Positions 37,318-47,508 of a stretch of DNA of 58,029 nt are shown in pieces. The number at the start of each line of letters is the position of its first letter. The stretch's first letter is position 1. The notes under the pieces are model-generated. The model worked only from the letters and a program-made list of their open reading frames with translations. It searched no databases and had not been told where the DNA came from. A program made the translations under genes and the position numbers. Source of the DNA: Enterococcus dongliensis (GTDB lineage: Bacteria; Bacillota; Bacilli; Lactobacillales; Enterococcaceae); the NCBI RefSeq assembly GCF_005405225.1, contig NZ_BJDQ01000014.1:1-58029 (forward strand), written 5' to 3'.

Positions 37318-38621
37318 GAGTTTATTCAACCCAAAAAGATCCGTTAGCCGATATTTTAGCACGAAAATATAGTGAGACAGCCGATGTTTCTGCAGTCGTT
37401 CAAAAGATACTCGCTCAAGTACAAGCGGAAGGTGACAAAGCTCTGTATCAATTGATTGAAGAAATCGATCATGTGACATTGGATTCGTTGACTGTCAGTA
37501 AAGATGAGATTGAAGCAGCCTTACAAACCATTTCTTCTGACTTGCTAGCAGTAATGGAACAAGCCAAAGAAAATATTCTCGCATTCCATCAAAAACAGAT
37601 ACGTCAAGGTTTTGTTTCAACCAAACAAAACGGAGTCGTTATGGGACAACGAATCATCCCGTTAGCTTGCGTAGGTGTGTATGTTCCAGGTGGAACGGCT
37701 GCGTATCCGAGCACAGTATTGATGGACGTTTTACCGGCAAAACTTGCCGGAGTAAAAAAAATCGTCATGATGACACCTACTGATCACAACGGCCAAGTTC
37801 CAGCAGCGATTTTAGCAGCAGCCAAAATCGCTGGTGTGGATGAAATTTATAAAGTCGGCGGGGCACAGGCAATAGCCGCCCTTGCTTATGGAACTGAGAC
37901 GATTCCTAAAGTAGATAAGATCGTTGGTCCTGGAAATATCTATGTCGCGACCGCTAAACGAATGGTCTACGGCAAGGTCGATATCGACATGGTCGCAGGA
38001 CCTAGCGATGTATTGATTGTTGCTGATCACAGTGCTGATCCGCGATGGATTGCCGCAGATCTTTTAGCCCAAGCAGAACATGATAAATTGGCTCAAGCAA
38101 TTCTTATTACGACTGAAGAAAATATGATTGAAAAAGTCCAGCTAGAACTAGCACAGCAGTTAGCTGAATTGCCAAGAAAAGTTATCGCAGAAGCTGCAAT
38201 TGAAAACAATGGGAAAATAATTCTGGTCCAAAATTTGACAGAGGCATTATCACTTGCTAATCAAATCGCACCAGAGCATCTTGAATTAGCCGTGGAAGAA
38301 CCTTTTGCTTTATTAGGCAAGATTGAAAACGCCGGAAGTGTCTTTTTAGGACATCACACACCAGAAGTTTTGGGGGATTATTTTGCTGGTCCTAATCATA
38401 CTTTGCCTACTGAAGGGACCGCTCGGTTTTATTCCCCGTTATCGGTAGATGATTTTGTAAAAAAAAGCAGTTATCTGTATTACACAGCCGATGCATTGAA
38501 TGAAGTGGGTGCGGCAGTTGAATTGTTTGCAGAGACAGAAGATCTGATTGGTCACGCACGGTCAATGAATGTTCGAAGAAAAACAAACGCTTCTTTTTCT
38601 GAAAAAGAAAACAAAAATTAG
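37314..38621 (+). CDS. hisD: Histidinol dehydrogenase
   Basis: HisD performs the last two oxidations, histidinol to histidine, using zinc and NAD. The 435-residue protein shows CVGVYVPGGTAAYPSTVLM, the signature IDMVAGPSDVLIVAD...AADLLAQAEHD, and PEHLELAVEEP. The ATG at 37314 overlaps the hisZG stop by four bases and follows GGTGAGGG; an in-frame upstream ATG lies inside hisG. A 62-nt gap separates it from hisC. Confidence 0.97.
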   Translation: MRVYSTQKDPLADILARKYSETADVSAVVQKILAQVQAEGDKALYQLIEEIDHVTLDSLTVSKDEIEAALQTISSDLLAVMEQAKENILAFHQKQIRQGFVSTKQNGVVMGQRIIPLACVGVYVPGGTAAYPSTVLMDVLPAKLAGVKKIVMMTPTDHNGQVPAAILAAAKIAGVDEIYKVGGAQAIAALAYGTETIPKVDKIVGPGNIYVATAKRMVYGKVDIDMVAGPSDVLIVADHSADPRWIAADLLAQAEHDKLAQAILITTEENMIEKVQLELAQQLAELPRKVIAEAAIENNGKIILVQNLTEALSLANQIAPEHLELAVEEPFALLGKIENAGSVFLGHHTPEVLGDYFAGPNHTLPTEGTARFYSPLSVDDFVKKSSYLYYTADALNEVGAAVELFAETEDLIGHARSMNVRRKTNASFSEKENKN

Positions 38622-38683
38622 TTGGCAGTCTAAAAAATCAAACGATTAAAGAAAAAACAATAAGCTGAATGAGGAGGAAACGA

Positions 38684-39742
38684 ATGTCATTTTTGAATCC
38701 AAAATATCAGGATCTGACACCCTATACACCAGGTGAACAAGTCAATGAGCAAGAGTACATCAAATTAAATACCAATGAAAGTCCTTATCCACCAGCAGCA
38801 AGTGTCCAACAAGCAGTTGTCCATGCTGCTCAAAAACTGAATCGCTACTCAGATATCGCAGGTGAAAGTGTTGCAAAACCGTTGGCTCGTTATCTTGGCG
38901 TGAAGCAGGAACAGTTATTTCTTGGTAATGGCAGTGATGAAGTGCTTGCGTATATTTTCCAAGGATTTACGGAAAATGGGATTGCATTTCCTGACGTGAC
39001 GTATGGTTTTTATCAAGTGTATAGCAATCTTTATCAAGTCGATGCGAAGATTGTTCCACTGAAAGATGATTTTTCCTTAGAACTTACGAAATACAAAAAA
39101 ACAAAAGGAACGGTAATTTTTGCCAATCCCAATGCACCGACGGGTATGTATTTGGCACCAGAAGAAATCTGTGATTTTTTAGAGCGTCATCCGGATCGTT
39201 TAGTCGTCGTAGATGAGGCATACATCGATTTTGGCGGGAAATCAATGATTCCTTTAATCAATCAATACAGAAATTTATTAGTAGTAGGGACGTTTTCTAA
39301 ATCACGTCAACTAGCAGGAGCACGTTTGGGTTTTGGCGTAGGAAATGCCGCATTGATCGCAGATTTAAATCGCTTGCGTTTTAGTCTGAATCCTTATAAT
39401 GTGAATAGCTTGACTCAAGCAGTCGGTGAAGCTGTTTTACAAGAACAAAGCTACGTTGATCAAAAAATCCGAGAAACCATCCAGGTCAGAGAATGGAGCA
39501 AAAAGAAACTGACAGAATTAGGTTTTGAACAGACCGACAGCCAGGGCAACTTTCTTTTTGCCAAACATCCAAAACTAGCTGGTGAAAAATTATTTACTGC
39601 ATTACGTGAAAAGAAAATCTTAGTGCGCTGGTTCAATCAACCGCGAACAAAAGATCATTTGCGAATTACCGTTGGGACACAAGAACAGATGGAACGATTG
39701 GTTCAGGCTTTAGCAACAATTATAAAAGAGGTGACTGTATGA
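38684..39742 (+). CDS. hisC: Histidinol-phosphate aminotransferase
   Basis: HisC transaminates imidazole-acetol phosphate to histidinol phosphate. The 352-residue PLP aminotransferase has KLNTNESPYPP at the start, GNGSDEVL, NPNAPTG, VDEAYIDFGG, and the PLP-lysine motif TFSKSRQLAGARLGFG. An earlier in-frame ATG (38669) overlaps the AGGAGG ribosome binding site itself, so the real start is 38684. The end overlaps hisB by four bases. Confidence 0.96.
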   Translation: MSFLNPKYQDLTPYTPGEQVNEQEYIKLNTNESPYPPAASVQQAVVHAAQKLNRYSDIAGESVAKPLARYLGVKQEQLFLGNGSDEVLAYIFQGFTENGIAFPDVTYGFYQVYSNLYQVDAKIVPLKDDFSLELTKYKKTKGTVIFANPNAPTGMYLAPEEICDFLERHPDRLVVVDEAYIDFGGKSMIPLINQYRNLLVVGTFSKSRQLAGARLGFGVGNAALIADLNRLRFSLNPYNVNSLTQAVGEAVLQEQSYVDQKIRETIQVREWSKKKLTELGFEQTDSQGNFLFAKHPKLAGEKLFTALREKKILVRWFNQPRTKDHLRITVGTQEQMERLVQALATIIKEVTV

Positions 39743-40332
39743 GAAAAGCAGAAGTAATCCGCAACACATCTGAAACAAAGATCAAGTTAAACTTGACCGT
39801 AGACGGCACGGGAAAACAGACAATCAAAACAGGCGTAGGTTTTTTAGATCATATGTTGGAATTGTTCGTTCGGCATGGGCGTTTTGATCTTGAGTTGATC
39901 TGTGATGGAGATATTGAAGTGGATGCACATCACACGACTGAAGATATAGCTATCGCTCTTGGTCGGGCATTTTCTGAAAGTTTAGCTGAACGGCGTGGAA
40001 TCAAACGCTATGGCAGTATGTTATTGCCGATGGATGAAGCATTAGTAATGACTGCTGTGGATATCAGCGGTCGGGGCATGGCAGTAGTTGAGTTAACTAT
40101 TCCTAGTGAAAAGATCGGACAGCAATTTGATACGGAACTAGTCGAGGAATTTTTTATTGCTTTTGCCCGTGAGCTAGGGGCAACGATTCATTTGCATCAA
40201 ATCGCCGGGAAAAACAGTCACCATATTGTCGAAGCGTGTTTCAAAGGGTTTGGCCGTGCGCTAGGAGAAGCTGTGGCCATCAATCAGCAAGCACCTGATG
40301 AAATCCCATCAACTAAAGGAACGATTAATTAA
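39739..40332 (+). CDS. hisB: Imidazoleglycerol-phosphate dehydratase
   Basis: This is the monofunctional HisB dehydratase: 197 residues with no fused phosphatase. The Mn-binding histidines lie in GFLDHMLELFVRHGRFDL, DAHHTTEDIAIALG, and the mirrored second half HLHQIAGKNSHHIVEACFKGFGRAL. The dephosphorylation step needs the separate PHP enzyme found at the end of this operon. The start is set by the ATGA overlap with hisC. Confidence 0.97.
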   Translation: MRKAEVIRNTSETKIKLNLTVDGTGKQTIKTGVGFLDHMLELFVRHGRFDLELICDGDIEVDAHHTTEDIAIALGRAFSESLAERRGIKRYGSMLLPMDEALVMTAVDISGRGMAVVELTIPSEKIGQQFDTELVEEFFIAFARELGATIHLHQIAGKNSHHIVEACFKGFGRALGEAVAINQQAPDEIPSTKGTIN

Positions 40333-40351
40333 AATAAGATAGGAGGATCTT

Positions 40352-40978
40352 ATGCTAGCGATTATTGATTATGGCGTGGGCAATCTTTTTAGTTTATCCC
40401 GTTCGCTAGAACACTTAGGCGTCAACTGTCAGGTCACTCGTTCTTTAACGGAATTAAAAGCAGCTGATCATATTATTTTGCCCGGTGTTGGGGCATTTGG
40501 GGATGCACGGAAAAAACTTGAAGAACTTTCATTAATTGAGCCCATCCAAGCACTGGCTGCATCTGGAAAACCTTTTTTAGGGATTTGTTTGGGGATGCAA
40601 CTGTTGTTTGACAAGAGTGAGGAATTTGGAGAACATTCTGGTCTGGGACTGATTCCTGGTCGAATTGTTTCGATGCGTGAGACATTCGATCGCGAAAATA
40701 TCGACCTGAAAGTACCTCAGATTGGTTGGAACAAATTAACTGTTCAAAATCAACACAGTCCTTTAGTAAAATCATTAGGAAAAAATGATTTTGTTTATTA
40801 CGTCCACAGTTATTATGCCACTGACTGTCAGAAATATTTAGTAGCAGACAGTGAGTACGGAATCTCGATTCCGGGCATTGTCCAAAATAAGAATGTTTTT
40901 GGTACTCAATTTCATCCGGAAAAAAGTGGCGAAGTTGGTTTGAATATCTTAAAAGCATTTACGGAGGTACCTGCATGA
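40352..40978 (+). CDS. hisH: Imidazole glycerol phosphate synthase, glutaminase subunit
   Basis: HisH supplies ammonia to HisF by hydrolysing glutamine. The 208-residue class I amidotransferase has the nucleophile Cys in GKPFLGICLGMQLLF and the His-Glu pair in GTQFHPEKSGEVG. GNLFSLSRSLEHLG at the start is typical. AGGAGG precedes the ATG; its end overlaps hisA (ATGA). Confidence 0.97.
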   Translation: MLAIIDYGVGNLFSLSRSLEHLGVNCQVTRSLTELKAADHIILPGVGAFGDARKKLEELSLIEPIQALAASGKPFLGICLGMQLLFDKSEEFGEHSGLGLIPGRIVSMRETFDRENIDLKVPQIGWNKLTVQNQHSPLVKSLGKNDFVYYVHSYYATDCQKYLVADSEYGISIPGIVQNKNVFGTQFHPEKSGEVGLNILKAFTEVPA

Positions 40979-41697
40979 AAATTTTTCCAGCAATTGATCT
41001 TTTGGATCAGAAAGTCGTTCGACTCTATCAGGGAGATTATCAGCAAAAAGAAATCTTTGGTGACGACCCCGTTGCTTTTGCTAAGGCTTTTGAACAAGCA
41101 GGTGCAAAGTATTTACATTTAGTTGATCTAGATGGTGCTAAGGCTGGCAAACTGCATTATTTTGAGACCGCTCAAAAAATTGTTGAAAATACTGATTTAT
41201 TTGTTGAAGTAGGTGGCGGTATTCGTGAGGAAGCAACGATTGAGCACTGTTTATCAGCTGGGGTGAATCGGATTATTTTAGGAACAATCGCACAAAAAGA
41301 TCCTGAATTTACTCAGGCGATGTTAAAAAAATATGGTGACAAAATTGCTATCGGTGTAGATGCGAGGGAAGGAAAAGTTGCTGTAGAAGGCTGGTTAGAA
41401 AAAACAGAGACAGATGCGTTTGAATTTTGCCGTCAGTTGGTCGCTTGGGGAGCGGAAACGATTATCTTCACTGAAATCTCTCGCGATGGTACCGGTGAAG
41501 GAATCAATTTACCGTTGTATCAAAAACTCAATCAGTTAGAGGTAGAAATTATCGCTTCAGGCGGCGTCGCCTCGTTAAAAGACATTGAAGAATTAAATGT
41601 ACTAGGAATCTCTGGTGCGATTGTCGGAAAATCATTGTATGACGGGAGTCTGAAATTAGAAGATATTCTAGCTGCTAGTAGAGCTAATCTAGCGTAA
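40975..41697 (+). CDS. hisA: ProFAR isomerase
   Basis: HisA opens the ribose ring of ProFAR (Amadori rearrangement) to PRFAR. The 240-residue TIM barrel begins MKIFPAIDLLDQKVVRLYQGDY, with the catalytic Asp in AIDLLD and its partner Asp near residue 130 in IGVDAREGKVAVEGW, plus FTEISRDGTGEG. It overlaps hisH by four bases. A 31-nt gap leads to hisF. Confidence 0.97.
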   Translation: MKIFPAIDLLDQKVVRLYQGDYQQKEIFGDDPVAFAKAFEQAGAKYLHLVDLDGAKAGKLHYFETAQKIVENTDLFVEVGGGIREEATIEHCLSAGVNRIILGTIAQKDPEFTQAMLKKYGDKIAIGVDAREGKVAVEGWLEKTETDAFEFCRQLVAWGAETIIFTEISRDGTGEGINLPLYQKLNQLEVEIIASGGVASLKDIEELNVLGISGAIVGKSLYDGSLKLEDILAASRANLA

Positions 41698-41728
41698 ACG
41701 CAAAAAAATAGCTGAAGGAGGGCAAGTA

Positions 41729-42490
41729 ATGATCGCAAAACGAATCATTCCGTGTTTAGATGTTCGTGATGGTCGTGTCGTGAAAGGTGTCAATTTTGCA
41801 GGTTTACAAGACGTCAATGATCCGGTGACTTTGGCTCGTTTTTATAATGAACAAGGTGCCGATGAATTAGTTTTTTATGACATTACCGCTTCTGCTGAAG
41901 AGCGGGGATTGTTTACGGATATTTTAAAAAACGTTGCATCTGAAGTGTTCATTCCTTTGACTGTTGGCGGTGGAATCAATGAATTATCGGACTTTGAACG
42001 AGTGTTAAATTGCGGCGCGGATAAAGTCAGTATCAATTCAGGTGCGATTCGACGCCCACAATTAATCGAAGAAGGTGCCAAACGTTATGGCAGCCAATGT
42101 GTCGTTTTATCAATAGATGTTCGGCGTGTGGATAATCAGTGGCATGTTTTTGCTAAAGGCGGTCGTGAAGATACCGGATTGGCAGCGCTAGAATGGATCC
42201 GTCAAGGCGAACAATTAGGTGCTGGTGAATTGGTCATCAATAGTATGGATACAGATGGCGTGAAACAAGGCTTTGATTTGGAATTATTAAAAGCAGTTAG
42301 TGAAATCACCACCTTACCGATTGTCGCTTCAGGTGGAGCTGGAAAAAGTCAAGATTTTATTGACTTATTTCGTTTACCAAAAATCGAAGCAGGGTTGGCT
42401 GCATCAATCTTTCATTATGGCGAAGTAAAAATCCCCGAGTTGAAAAAACAATTGTTGACAGCCCAGATTCCTGTTCGAATCGAAGGCTAA
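41729..42490 (+). CDS. hisF: Imidazole glycerol phosphate synthase, cyclase subunit
   Basis: HisF combines PRFAR with ammonia from HisH to give imidazole glycerol phosphate and AICAR. The 253-residue TIM barrel begins MIAKRIIPCLDVRDGRVVKGVNF, with catalytic Asp11, and has Asp in LVINSMDTDGVKQGFD; the phosphate sites are VGGGINEL and ASGGAG. GGAGGG precedes the ATG. About 100 nt separates it from hisIE. Confidence 0.97.
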   Translation: MIAKRIIPCLDVRDGRVVKGVNFAGLQDVNDPVTLARFYNEQGADELVFYDITASAEERGLFTDILKNVASEVFIPLTVGGGINELSDFERVLNCGADKVSINSGAIRRPQLIEEGAKRYGSQCVVLSIDVRRVDNQWHVFAKGGREDTGLAALEWIRQGEQLGAGELVINSMDTDGVKQGFDLELLKAVSEITTLPIVASGGAGKSQDFIDLFRLPKIEAGLAASIFHYGEVKIPELKKQLLTAQIPVRIEG

Positions 42491-42589
42491 GTAAATCGTT
42501 TACGAGGTATCAAAGAAACAATGATCTATTCATTTTTAGGAATAAGCGTATAGATGATAAGCGAGTTCAGTTGAATAAGGGGTGAAGAA

Positions 42590-43222
42590 ATGACAAAGTT
42601 AACATTTGATGAGCAAGGATTAATCCCTGTAATCGTCCAAGATGCAATCACCAATGAAGTATTGACATTGGCATATATGAACCAAGAGAGTTATGATTTA
42701 ACAATAAAAGACAAATTGATGACTTTTTATTCACGCAGTCGCAAAGAATTATGGCGTAAAGGTGAAACGAGTGGAAATTATCAGCATCTAGTCTCTCTAA
42801 AATTAGATTGTGACCAAGATGCGTTAGTAGCCAAAGTAAAAAAAGATGGTCCGGCTTGTCACACAGGTGCTGAAAGTTGTTTCAATGAAGTATTGTTTGG
42901 TGAAGATTCGCAAGCCACTCTGGATACGTTGTATCAATTAGTCAAAGGACGTAAAGAAACACCACAAGAAGGAAGTTATACTAGTTATTTATTTGAAAAA
43001 GGCATCGAAAAAATTTTAAAAAAAGTCGGCGAAGAATCAACCGAAGTTGTGATTGGGGCAATGAAAGAAGATCGGAGCGAAACAGTTTTTGAAATCTCTG
43101 ATTTGGTGTATCATGTCCTTGTCCTGATGGTAGAGATGAACATCGATTTGTCAGAAGTCCGTCAAGAATTAGCTAACCGTCATGTTGTGGATAAAAAAGT
43201 AAAACAAGAACGGATGCAATAA
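42590..43222 (+). CDS. hisIE: Bifunctional phosphoribosyl-AMP cyclohydrolase / phosphoribosyl-ATP pyrophosphatase
   Basis: This 210-residue fusion carries out steps two and three. HisI (about 1-105) has FYSRSRKELWRKGETSGN and the zinc-binding CDQDALVAKVKKDGPACHTGAESC. HisE (about 115-205) has GSYTSYLFEKGIEKILKKVGEESTEV and EISDLVYHVLVLMVE. GGGGTG precedes the ATG. HisIE fusions are common; the reaction order of domains is I then E. Confidence 0.97.
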   Translation: MTKLTFDEQGLIPVIVQDAITNEVLTLAYMNQESYDLTIKDKLMTFYSRSRKELWRKGETSGNYQHLVSLKLDCDQDALVAKVKKDGPACHTGAESCFNEVLFGEDSQATLDTLYQLVKGRKETPQEGSYTSYLFEKGIEKILKKVGEESTEVVIGAMKEDRSETVFEISDLVYHVLVLMVEMNIDLSEVRQELANRHVVDKKVKQERMQ

Positions 43223-43275
43223 GAAAGACACATGCTGAAAGTCACATCGTTTTGAAATGAATGAGGAGGCCAATG

Positions 43276-44103
43276 ATGTTCTATTCAAATGCACATACCC
43301 ATAGCACTTGGTGTGATGGAAAAGATTCATTAGAAGCTATGGCACAAGCAGCCATTGACTTGGGCTTTACAGATTTGGGATTTACTAGTCATTCGCCAGC
43401 ATTTTTTGATCCTAGCTGCTTAGGTGTGCAAAATGAAGTAGCTTATCAAGCAGCCTTGCATGGACTAAAAGAAGACTTGGCTGGCAGACTGACTATCAGC
43501 TTGGGGTTGGAACGGGATTATTATAGTGCGGATCCAATCAACGGATATGATTATACGATAGGTTCGGTTCATTATTTTCCACCACGACAAGGAATATTTC
43601 GCAGTGTCGATGAAAGTCCTGAAAGTTTGAAGCAGACTTTGGCTGAGTGGTATCAGGGTGATGCGTTAAAAATGGTTCGTGATTATTATGATACTGTCGT
43701 GAAGCATATCCACCAAAATCGCTCAAAAATTGTTGGTCATTTTGATTTGATTACAAAATTCAATGAAAAATATCCTTGGCTAGATGAAGATAGTGCAGAC
43801 TATCAAGCCATTGCTTTGCAGGCACTAAATGATGTGATCGATAGTATTCAAACCTATGATGGAATGGTAGAGATCAACACAGGAGCCATTTCTCGCAACT
43901 GGAAAACGACGCCTTATCCTAGCGTATTTTTATTAAAGCAATTAAAGCGACGAAATTGTCCGATCATTATTACTAGTGACAGCCATGAGACAACGACATT
44001 AACTTGTCATTTCAAAGAGACCAAAGCACTATTACAATCGTTGGGCTTTACTGAGACGATGCAATTAAAAGATGGGATTTTTCAGCCAATTCCCTTTGAT
44101 TGA
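43276..44103 (+). CDS. hisK: PHP-type histidinol-phosphatase
   Basis: This PHP-superfamily phosphatase releases phosphate from histidinol phosphate, the step not covered by the monofunctional HisB. With the start at 43276 it has 275 residues. The metal ligands are visible in NAHTHSTWCDGKD, GLERDYY, YTIGSVHYF, GHFDLITKF, EINTGAI and TSDSHETTTL. GAGGAGG ends six bases before this ATG; an ATG at 43273 is three bases away and one at 43261 overlaps the ribosome binding site. It is the last gene of the cluster, giving a complete ten-activity pathway. Confidence 0.92.
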   Translation: MFYSNAHTHSTWCDGKDSLEAMAQAAIDLGFTDLGFTSHSPAFFDPSCLGVQNEVAYQAALHGLKEDLAGRLTISLGLERDYYSADPINGYDYTIGSVHYFPPRQGIFRSVDESPESLKQTLAEWYQGDALKMVRDYYDTVVKHIHQNRSKIVGHFDLITKFNEKYPWLDEDSADYQAIALQALNDVIDSIQTYDGMVEINTGAISRNWKTTPYPSVFLLKQLKRRNCPIIITSDSHETTTLTCHFKETKALLQSLGFTETMQLKDGIFQPIPFD

Positions 44104-44112
44104 TAGAAAGAT

Positions 44113-44349
44113 TTGACAAAAGGGGTATGGTGTCGCTATTATAGAACCAAGTTGAATACGTGCAATGATCAAATTTAGAAATTTGTGGAAGATCACAGCG
44201 AGTTTGGGCCAGTGAAAGCCAAGCAGGAAAGCAGATTTTGTTGGCGTTTGTGAGCACATTTAGTTAAAGCTGCCAAGCTGTTGCTTGGAAGTAGGGTGGA
44301 ACCGCGTTGATACGTCCCTATGTCGAAATTCGACATAGGGACTTTTTTT
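44113..44349 (+). promoter_or_regulatory. Promoter and T-box leader of glyQS, glycine specifier
   Basis: A consensus -35 TTGACA (44113-44118) lies 18 nt from TATTAT (44137-44142). The T-box core AGGGTGGAACCGCG is at 44293-44306. The terminator stem GTCCCTATGTCG/CGACATAGGGAC (44314-44342) is followed by seven T. A GGC in TTGGCGTTTGTGAGC (44243-44245) is the likely specifier, matching glycine. Uncharged tRNA-Gly should switch the leader to antitermination. Confidence 0.9.
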
Positions 44350-44439
44350 GTCAGTTTTGCTTTTTCATGATTTTTAAGTTTGTCTGAAATAAATTAGTAT
44401 GAAAGCAATAATAGTAAAAACGATACAGGAGGAAAAAAA

Positions 44440-45327
44440 ATGAGCAAATTAACCGTGCAAGAGATGATTTTGACTTTGCAAAAGTTTTGGTCAGATAATG
44501 GCTGTATGTTGATGCAAGCTTACGACACAGAAAAAGGAGCAGGAACGATGAGTCCGTATACTTTTTTGCGGGCGATTGGTCCAGAACCGTGGCGGGCGGC
44601 TTATGTAGAACCTTCACGTCGTCCAGCAGATGGTCGTTATGGAGAAAACCCAAATCGCTTGTACCAGCACCATCAATTCCAAGTCGTGATGAAGCCTTCA
44701 CCTAAAAATATTCAAGAATTGTATTTAGACAGCTTACGTTTATTGGGGATTGATCCATTAGAACATGATATTCGTTTTGTGGAAGACAACTGGGAAAATC
44801 CTTCTATGGGTTGTGCTGGTGTTGGTTGGGAAGTTTGGTTAGATGGGATGGAAATCACTCAGTTCACGTATTTCCAACAAGTCGGTGGTCTGCAATGCCG
44901 TCCAGTTACTTCTGAACTGACATATGGTCTGGAACGTTTGGCTTCATACATCCAAGAAGTAGACAGTGTTTATGATTTAGAATGGAGCGCCGGTGTAAAA
45001 TACGGTGAGATTTTCAAACAACCAGAATACGAACATTCAAAATATTCTTTTGAAGAAAGCAACCAAGAAATGTTATTAGAAAACTTTGATAAATTTGAAA
45101 AAGAAGCAAAACGCTGTATTGATGAAAATCTCGTACATCCAGCGTATGATTATATTTTAAAATGCAGCCACACCTTTAATCTATTAGATGCACGTGGTGC
45201 GGTTTCAGTAACAGAACGTGCTGGTTACTTAGCACGCATCCGTAATATGGCTCGCGCTGTTGCGAAGATTTTCGTAGCAGAACGGGAAAAATTAGGTTTC
45301 CCATTATTGAATCAGGAGGGCAAATAA
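44440..45327 (+). CDS. glyQ: Glycyl-tRNA synthetase alpha subunit
   Basis: GlyQ is the catalytic class II subunit of the tetrameric bacterial enzyme. The 295-residue protein starts with [20 protein letters not shown]; it shows the motif-2-like [26 protein letters not shown] and a conserved [24 protein letters not shown] precedes the ATG. glyS follows after one base. Confidence 0.98.
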   Translation: MSKLTVQEMILTLQKFWSDNGCMLMQAYDTEKGAGTMSPYTFLRAIGPEPWRAAYVEPSRRPADGRYGENPNRLYQHHQFQVVMKPSPKNIQELYLDSLRLLGIDPLEHDIRFVEDNWENPSMGCAGVGWEVWLDGMEITQFTYFQQVGGLQCRPVTSELTYGLERLASYIQEVDSVYDLEWSAGVKYGEIFKQPEYEHSKYSFEESNQEMLLENFDKFEKEAKRCIDENLVHPAYDYILKCSHTFNLLDARGAVSVTERAGYLARIRNMARAVAKIFVAEREKLGFPLLNQEGK

Positions 45328-45328
45328 G

Positions 45329-47407
45329 ATGGCGAAAAATCTTTTATTAGAAATCGGTTTAGAAGAAATGCCAGCCCACGTGGTTTGGCCAAGTATCAAA
45401 CAACTAGAAGACAGAGTTTCAAATTTCTTAGCAGAAAACAGCTTGACTTTTGAATCAATCGAAACATTCTCTACTCCTCGACGTTTGGCGATTCGAGTGA
45501 CCAATATTCCTGATCGACAAGAAGACGTGCAAGAAGAAGTCAAGGGACCAGCAAAGAAAATTGCGCTTGATGCTGAAGGAAATTGGAGTAAAGCAGCTGA
45601 AGGTTTTGTCCGCGGACAAGGTTTGACGACTGATGCGATTACTTTCCGTGAGTTGAACGGAGTAGAATATGTCTATGTCACAAAATATATCCACGGAAAA
45701 GAAAGTAAAGAAGTTTTAGCTGGATTGCTAGATGTTGTGAAAAGCATGAATTTCCCAACGATGATGCATTGGGGCGAGACAATGTTTGAATACATTCGGC
45801 CGATTCATTGGATTGTTGCTTTATTAGACGAAGAAATCATTCCTTTTGACTTGTTGGATGTACAAACAGGACGGACAACAGCAGGACATCGTTTCTTAGG
45901 GGATCAGATTGAACTTGCTGAGCCGAATGAATATGAAACAAAGCTAGAAGAACAATTCGTGATCGCAGATGCTTATAAACGGCAACAAATGATTGTAGAA
46001 CAAATCGAAGAGATTGCTAAAAAAAATAAATGGGTAATCACTTTGGATCCTGAGCTGTTAGAAGAAGTAACCAATTTAGTTGAATACCCAACGGCATTTG
46101 TCGGTGATTTTGACGAACGTTTCTTATCAATCCCTGAAGAAGTATTGGTCACTTCGATGAAAGGACACCAACGCTATTTTGAAGTCCGCAACCAAGCAGG
46201 GATGTTATTGCCGCATTTTATTTCTGTACGGAATGGTAATAGCGTGAAATTAGATAATGTTGTTAAAGGAAACCAAAAAGTTTTGGCAGCTCGTTTAGAA
46301 GATGGCGAATTTTTCTTTGAAGAAGATAAGAAATTATCGATTGAGGATTGCGTAGAAAAATTAAAAAATGTGACCTTCCATGAAAAAATCGGTAGTATGC
46401 ATGAAAAAATGCAACGAGTTGCGTTAATCAGTCAAGTAATCGGTAAACGCATCGGTTTGAGTGATGAAGAATTAACGGCTTTAAAACGGGCATCTGAAAT
46501 CTATAAATTTGATCTAGTTACGAATATGGTGGGAGAATTTCCTGAACTACAAGGGATCATGGGAGAAAAATATGCCTTATTGAAAGGTGAAACACCTGCT
46601 GTCGCTACAGCAATTCGAGAACATTATCTGCCTGTTTCATCAGAAGGGAAATTACCAAAAACAGCTGTAGGCGCAGTTTTAGCAATCGCCGATAAATTGG
46701 ATAGTGTCTTAGGATTCTTTGCAGTTGGGATGATTCCAAGCGGTTCAAATGACCCTTATGCATTGCGCCGCCAAACGTATGGAATTATTCGAATCATTGA
46801 AGAAAAGGATTGGACATTCCCATTTACCGATATGCAAGGAGCAATCGTCGATGCTATCAATGAAGATGTGTTAGACTATGGCATCCATTTCAACCGTGAT
46901 CAAAAAGAATTCATCGAGTTCTTCAAAGGTCGGATTCGTCAACGCCTTCAATTGCATCATATTCGTCATGATATTATTGATGCAGTAGTGGAATCACACC
47001 AAGATGATCTAGTACAAATCTTCAAGACTGCTCAAATTTTCGATCAACATTTAACAGATGATCACTTTAAAGAAACAATGGAAGCTTTGACGCGAGTCAT
47101 CAATTTAACGAAGAAGATGGAACCAGCAGCAATCACTTTCCAAGTAGATCCTAAGTTGTTTGAAAATGACAGCGAAAAAGAATTGTATGCAGCAGTTAAA
47201 GAAGCAGAAGATGTATTTGCCAATCAAAGCATGGCAGAAAATTATCAAACGTTGACAAACTTGCGTCCAGTAATTGAGCGTTATTTCAATGATACGATGA
47301 TTATGGTAGCTGATGAAAAAGTTCGCGATAATCGTTTGAATCAATTAGCGATTATTACACGAATGGCCGATGCACTAGCCAGCATTGATAAAATCATTAC
47401 GAAATAG
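45329..47407 (+). CDS. glyS: Glycyl-tRNA synthetase beta subunit
   Basis: GlyS binds tRNA-Gly and is required for charging. The 692-residue protein begins with [15 protein letters not shown]. It includes the HD-like and anticodon-binding regions of the family ([27 protein letters not shown]) and a C-terminal ALIP-type helical tail ending in [25 protein letters not shown] lies at the end of glyQ. A terminator follows. Confidence 0.98.
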   Translation: MAKNLLLEIGLEEMPAHVVWPSIKQLEDRVSNFLAENSLTFESIETFSTPRRLAIRVTNIPDRQEDVQEEVKGPAKKIALDAEGNWSKAAEGFVRGQGLTTDAITFRELNGVEYVYVTKYIHGKESKEVLAGLLDVVKSMNFPTMMHWGETMFEYIRPIHWIVALLDEEIIPFDLLDVQTGRTTAGHRFLGDQIELAEPNEYETKLEEQFVIADAYKRQQMIVEQIEEIAKKNKWVITLDPELLEEVTNLVEYPTAFVGDFDERFLSIPEEVLVTSMKGHQRYFEVRNQAGMLLPHFISVRNGNSVKLDNVVKGNQKVLAARLEDGEFFFEEDKKLSIEDCVEKLKNVTFHEKIGSMHEKMQRVALISQVIGKRIGLSDEELTALKRASEIYKFDLVTNMVGEFPELQGIMGEKYALLKGETPAVATAIREHYLPVSSEGKLPKTAVGAVLAIADKLDSVLGFFAVGMIPSGSNDPYALRRQTYGIIRIIEEKDWTFPFTDMQGAIVDAINEDVLDYGIHFNRDQKEFIEFFKGRIRQRLQLHHIRHDIIDAVVESHQDDLVQIFKTAQIFDQHLTDDHFKETMEALTRVINLTKKMEPAAITFQVDPKLFENDSEKELYAAVKEAEDVFANQSMAENYQTLTNLRPVIERYFNDTMIMVADEKVRDNRLNQLAIITRMADALASIDKIITK

Positions 47408-47421
47408 CCAGAAAAGTTTAT

Positions 47422-47470
47422 AAAAACAGTACCGAGTATCTGATTTATAGATACTTGATACTGTTTTTTG
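47422..47470 (+). terminator. Terminator of glyQS
   Basis: AAAACAGTA/TACTGTTTT flanks an inner GAGTATCT/AGATACTT stem; TTTTTTG follows. Confidence 0.85.
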
Positions 47471-47508
47471 TGTCCATGTGATTATTTACTAGAAAAAGAG
47501 GAGAAGAT

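Noticed and set aside
40473-40958. A 161-codon open frame on the minus strand inside hisH.
   Set aside because: It lies wholly within a clear hisH and has no ribosome binding site; its composition is antisense-like.
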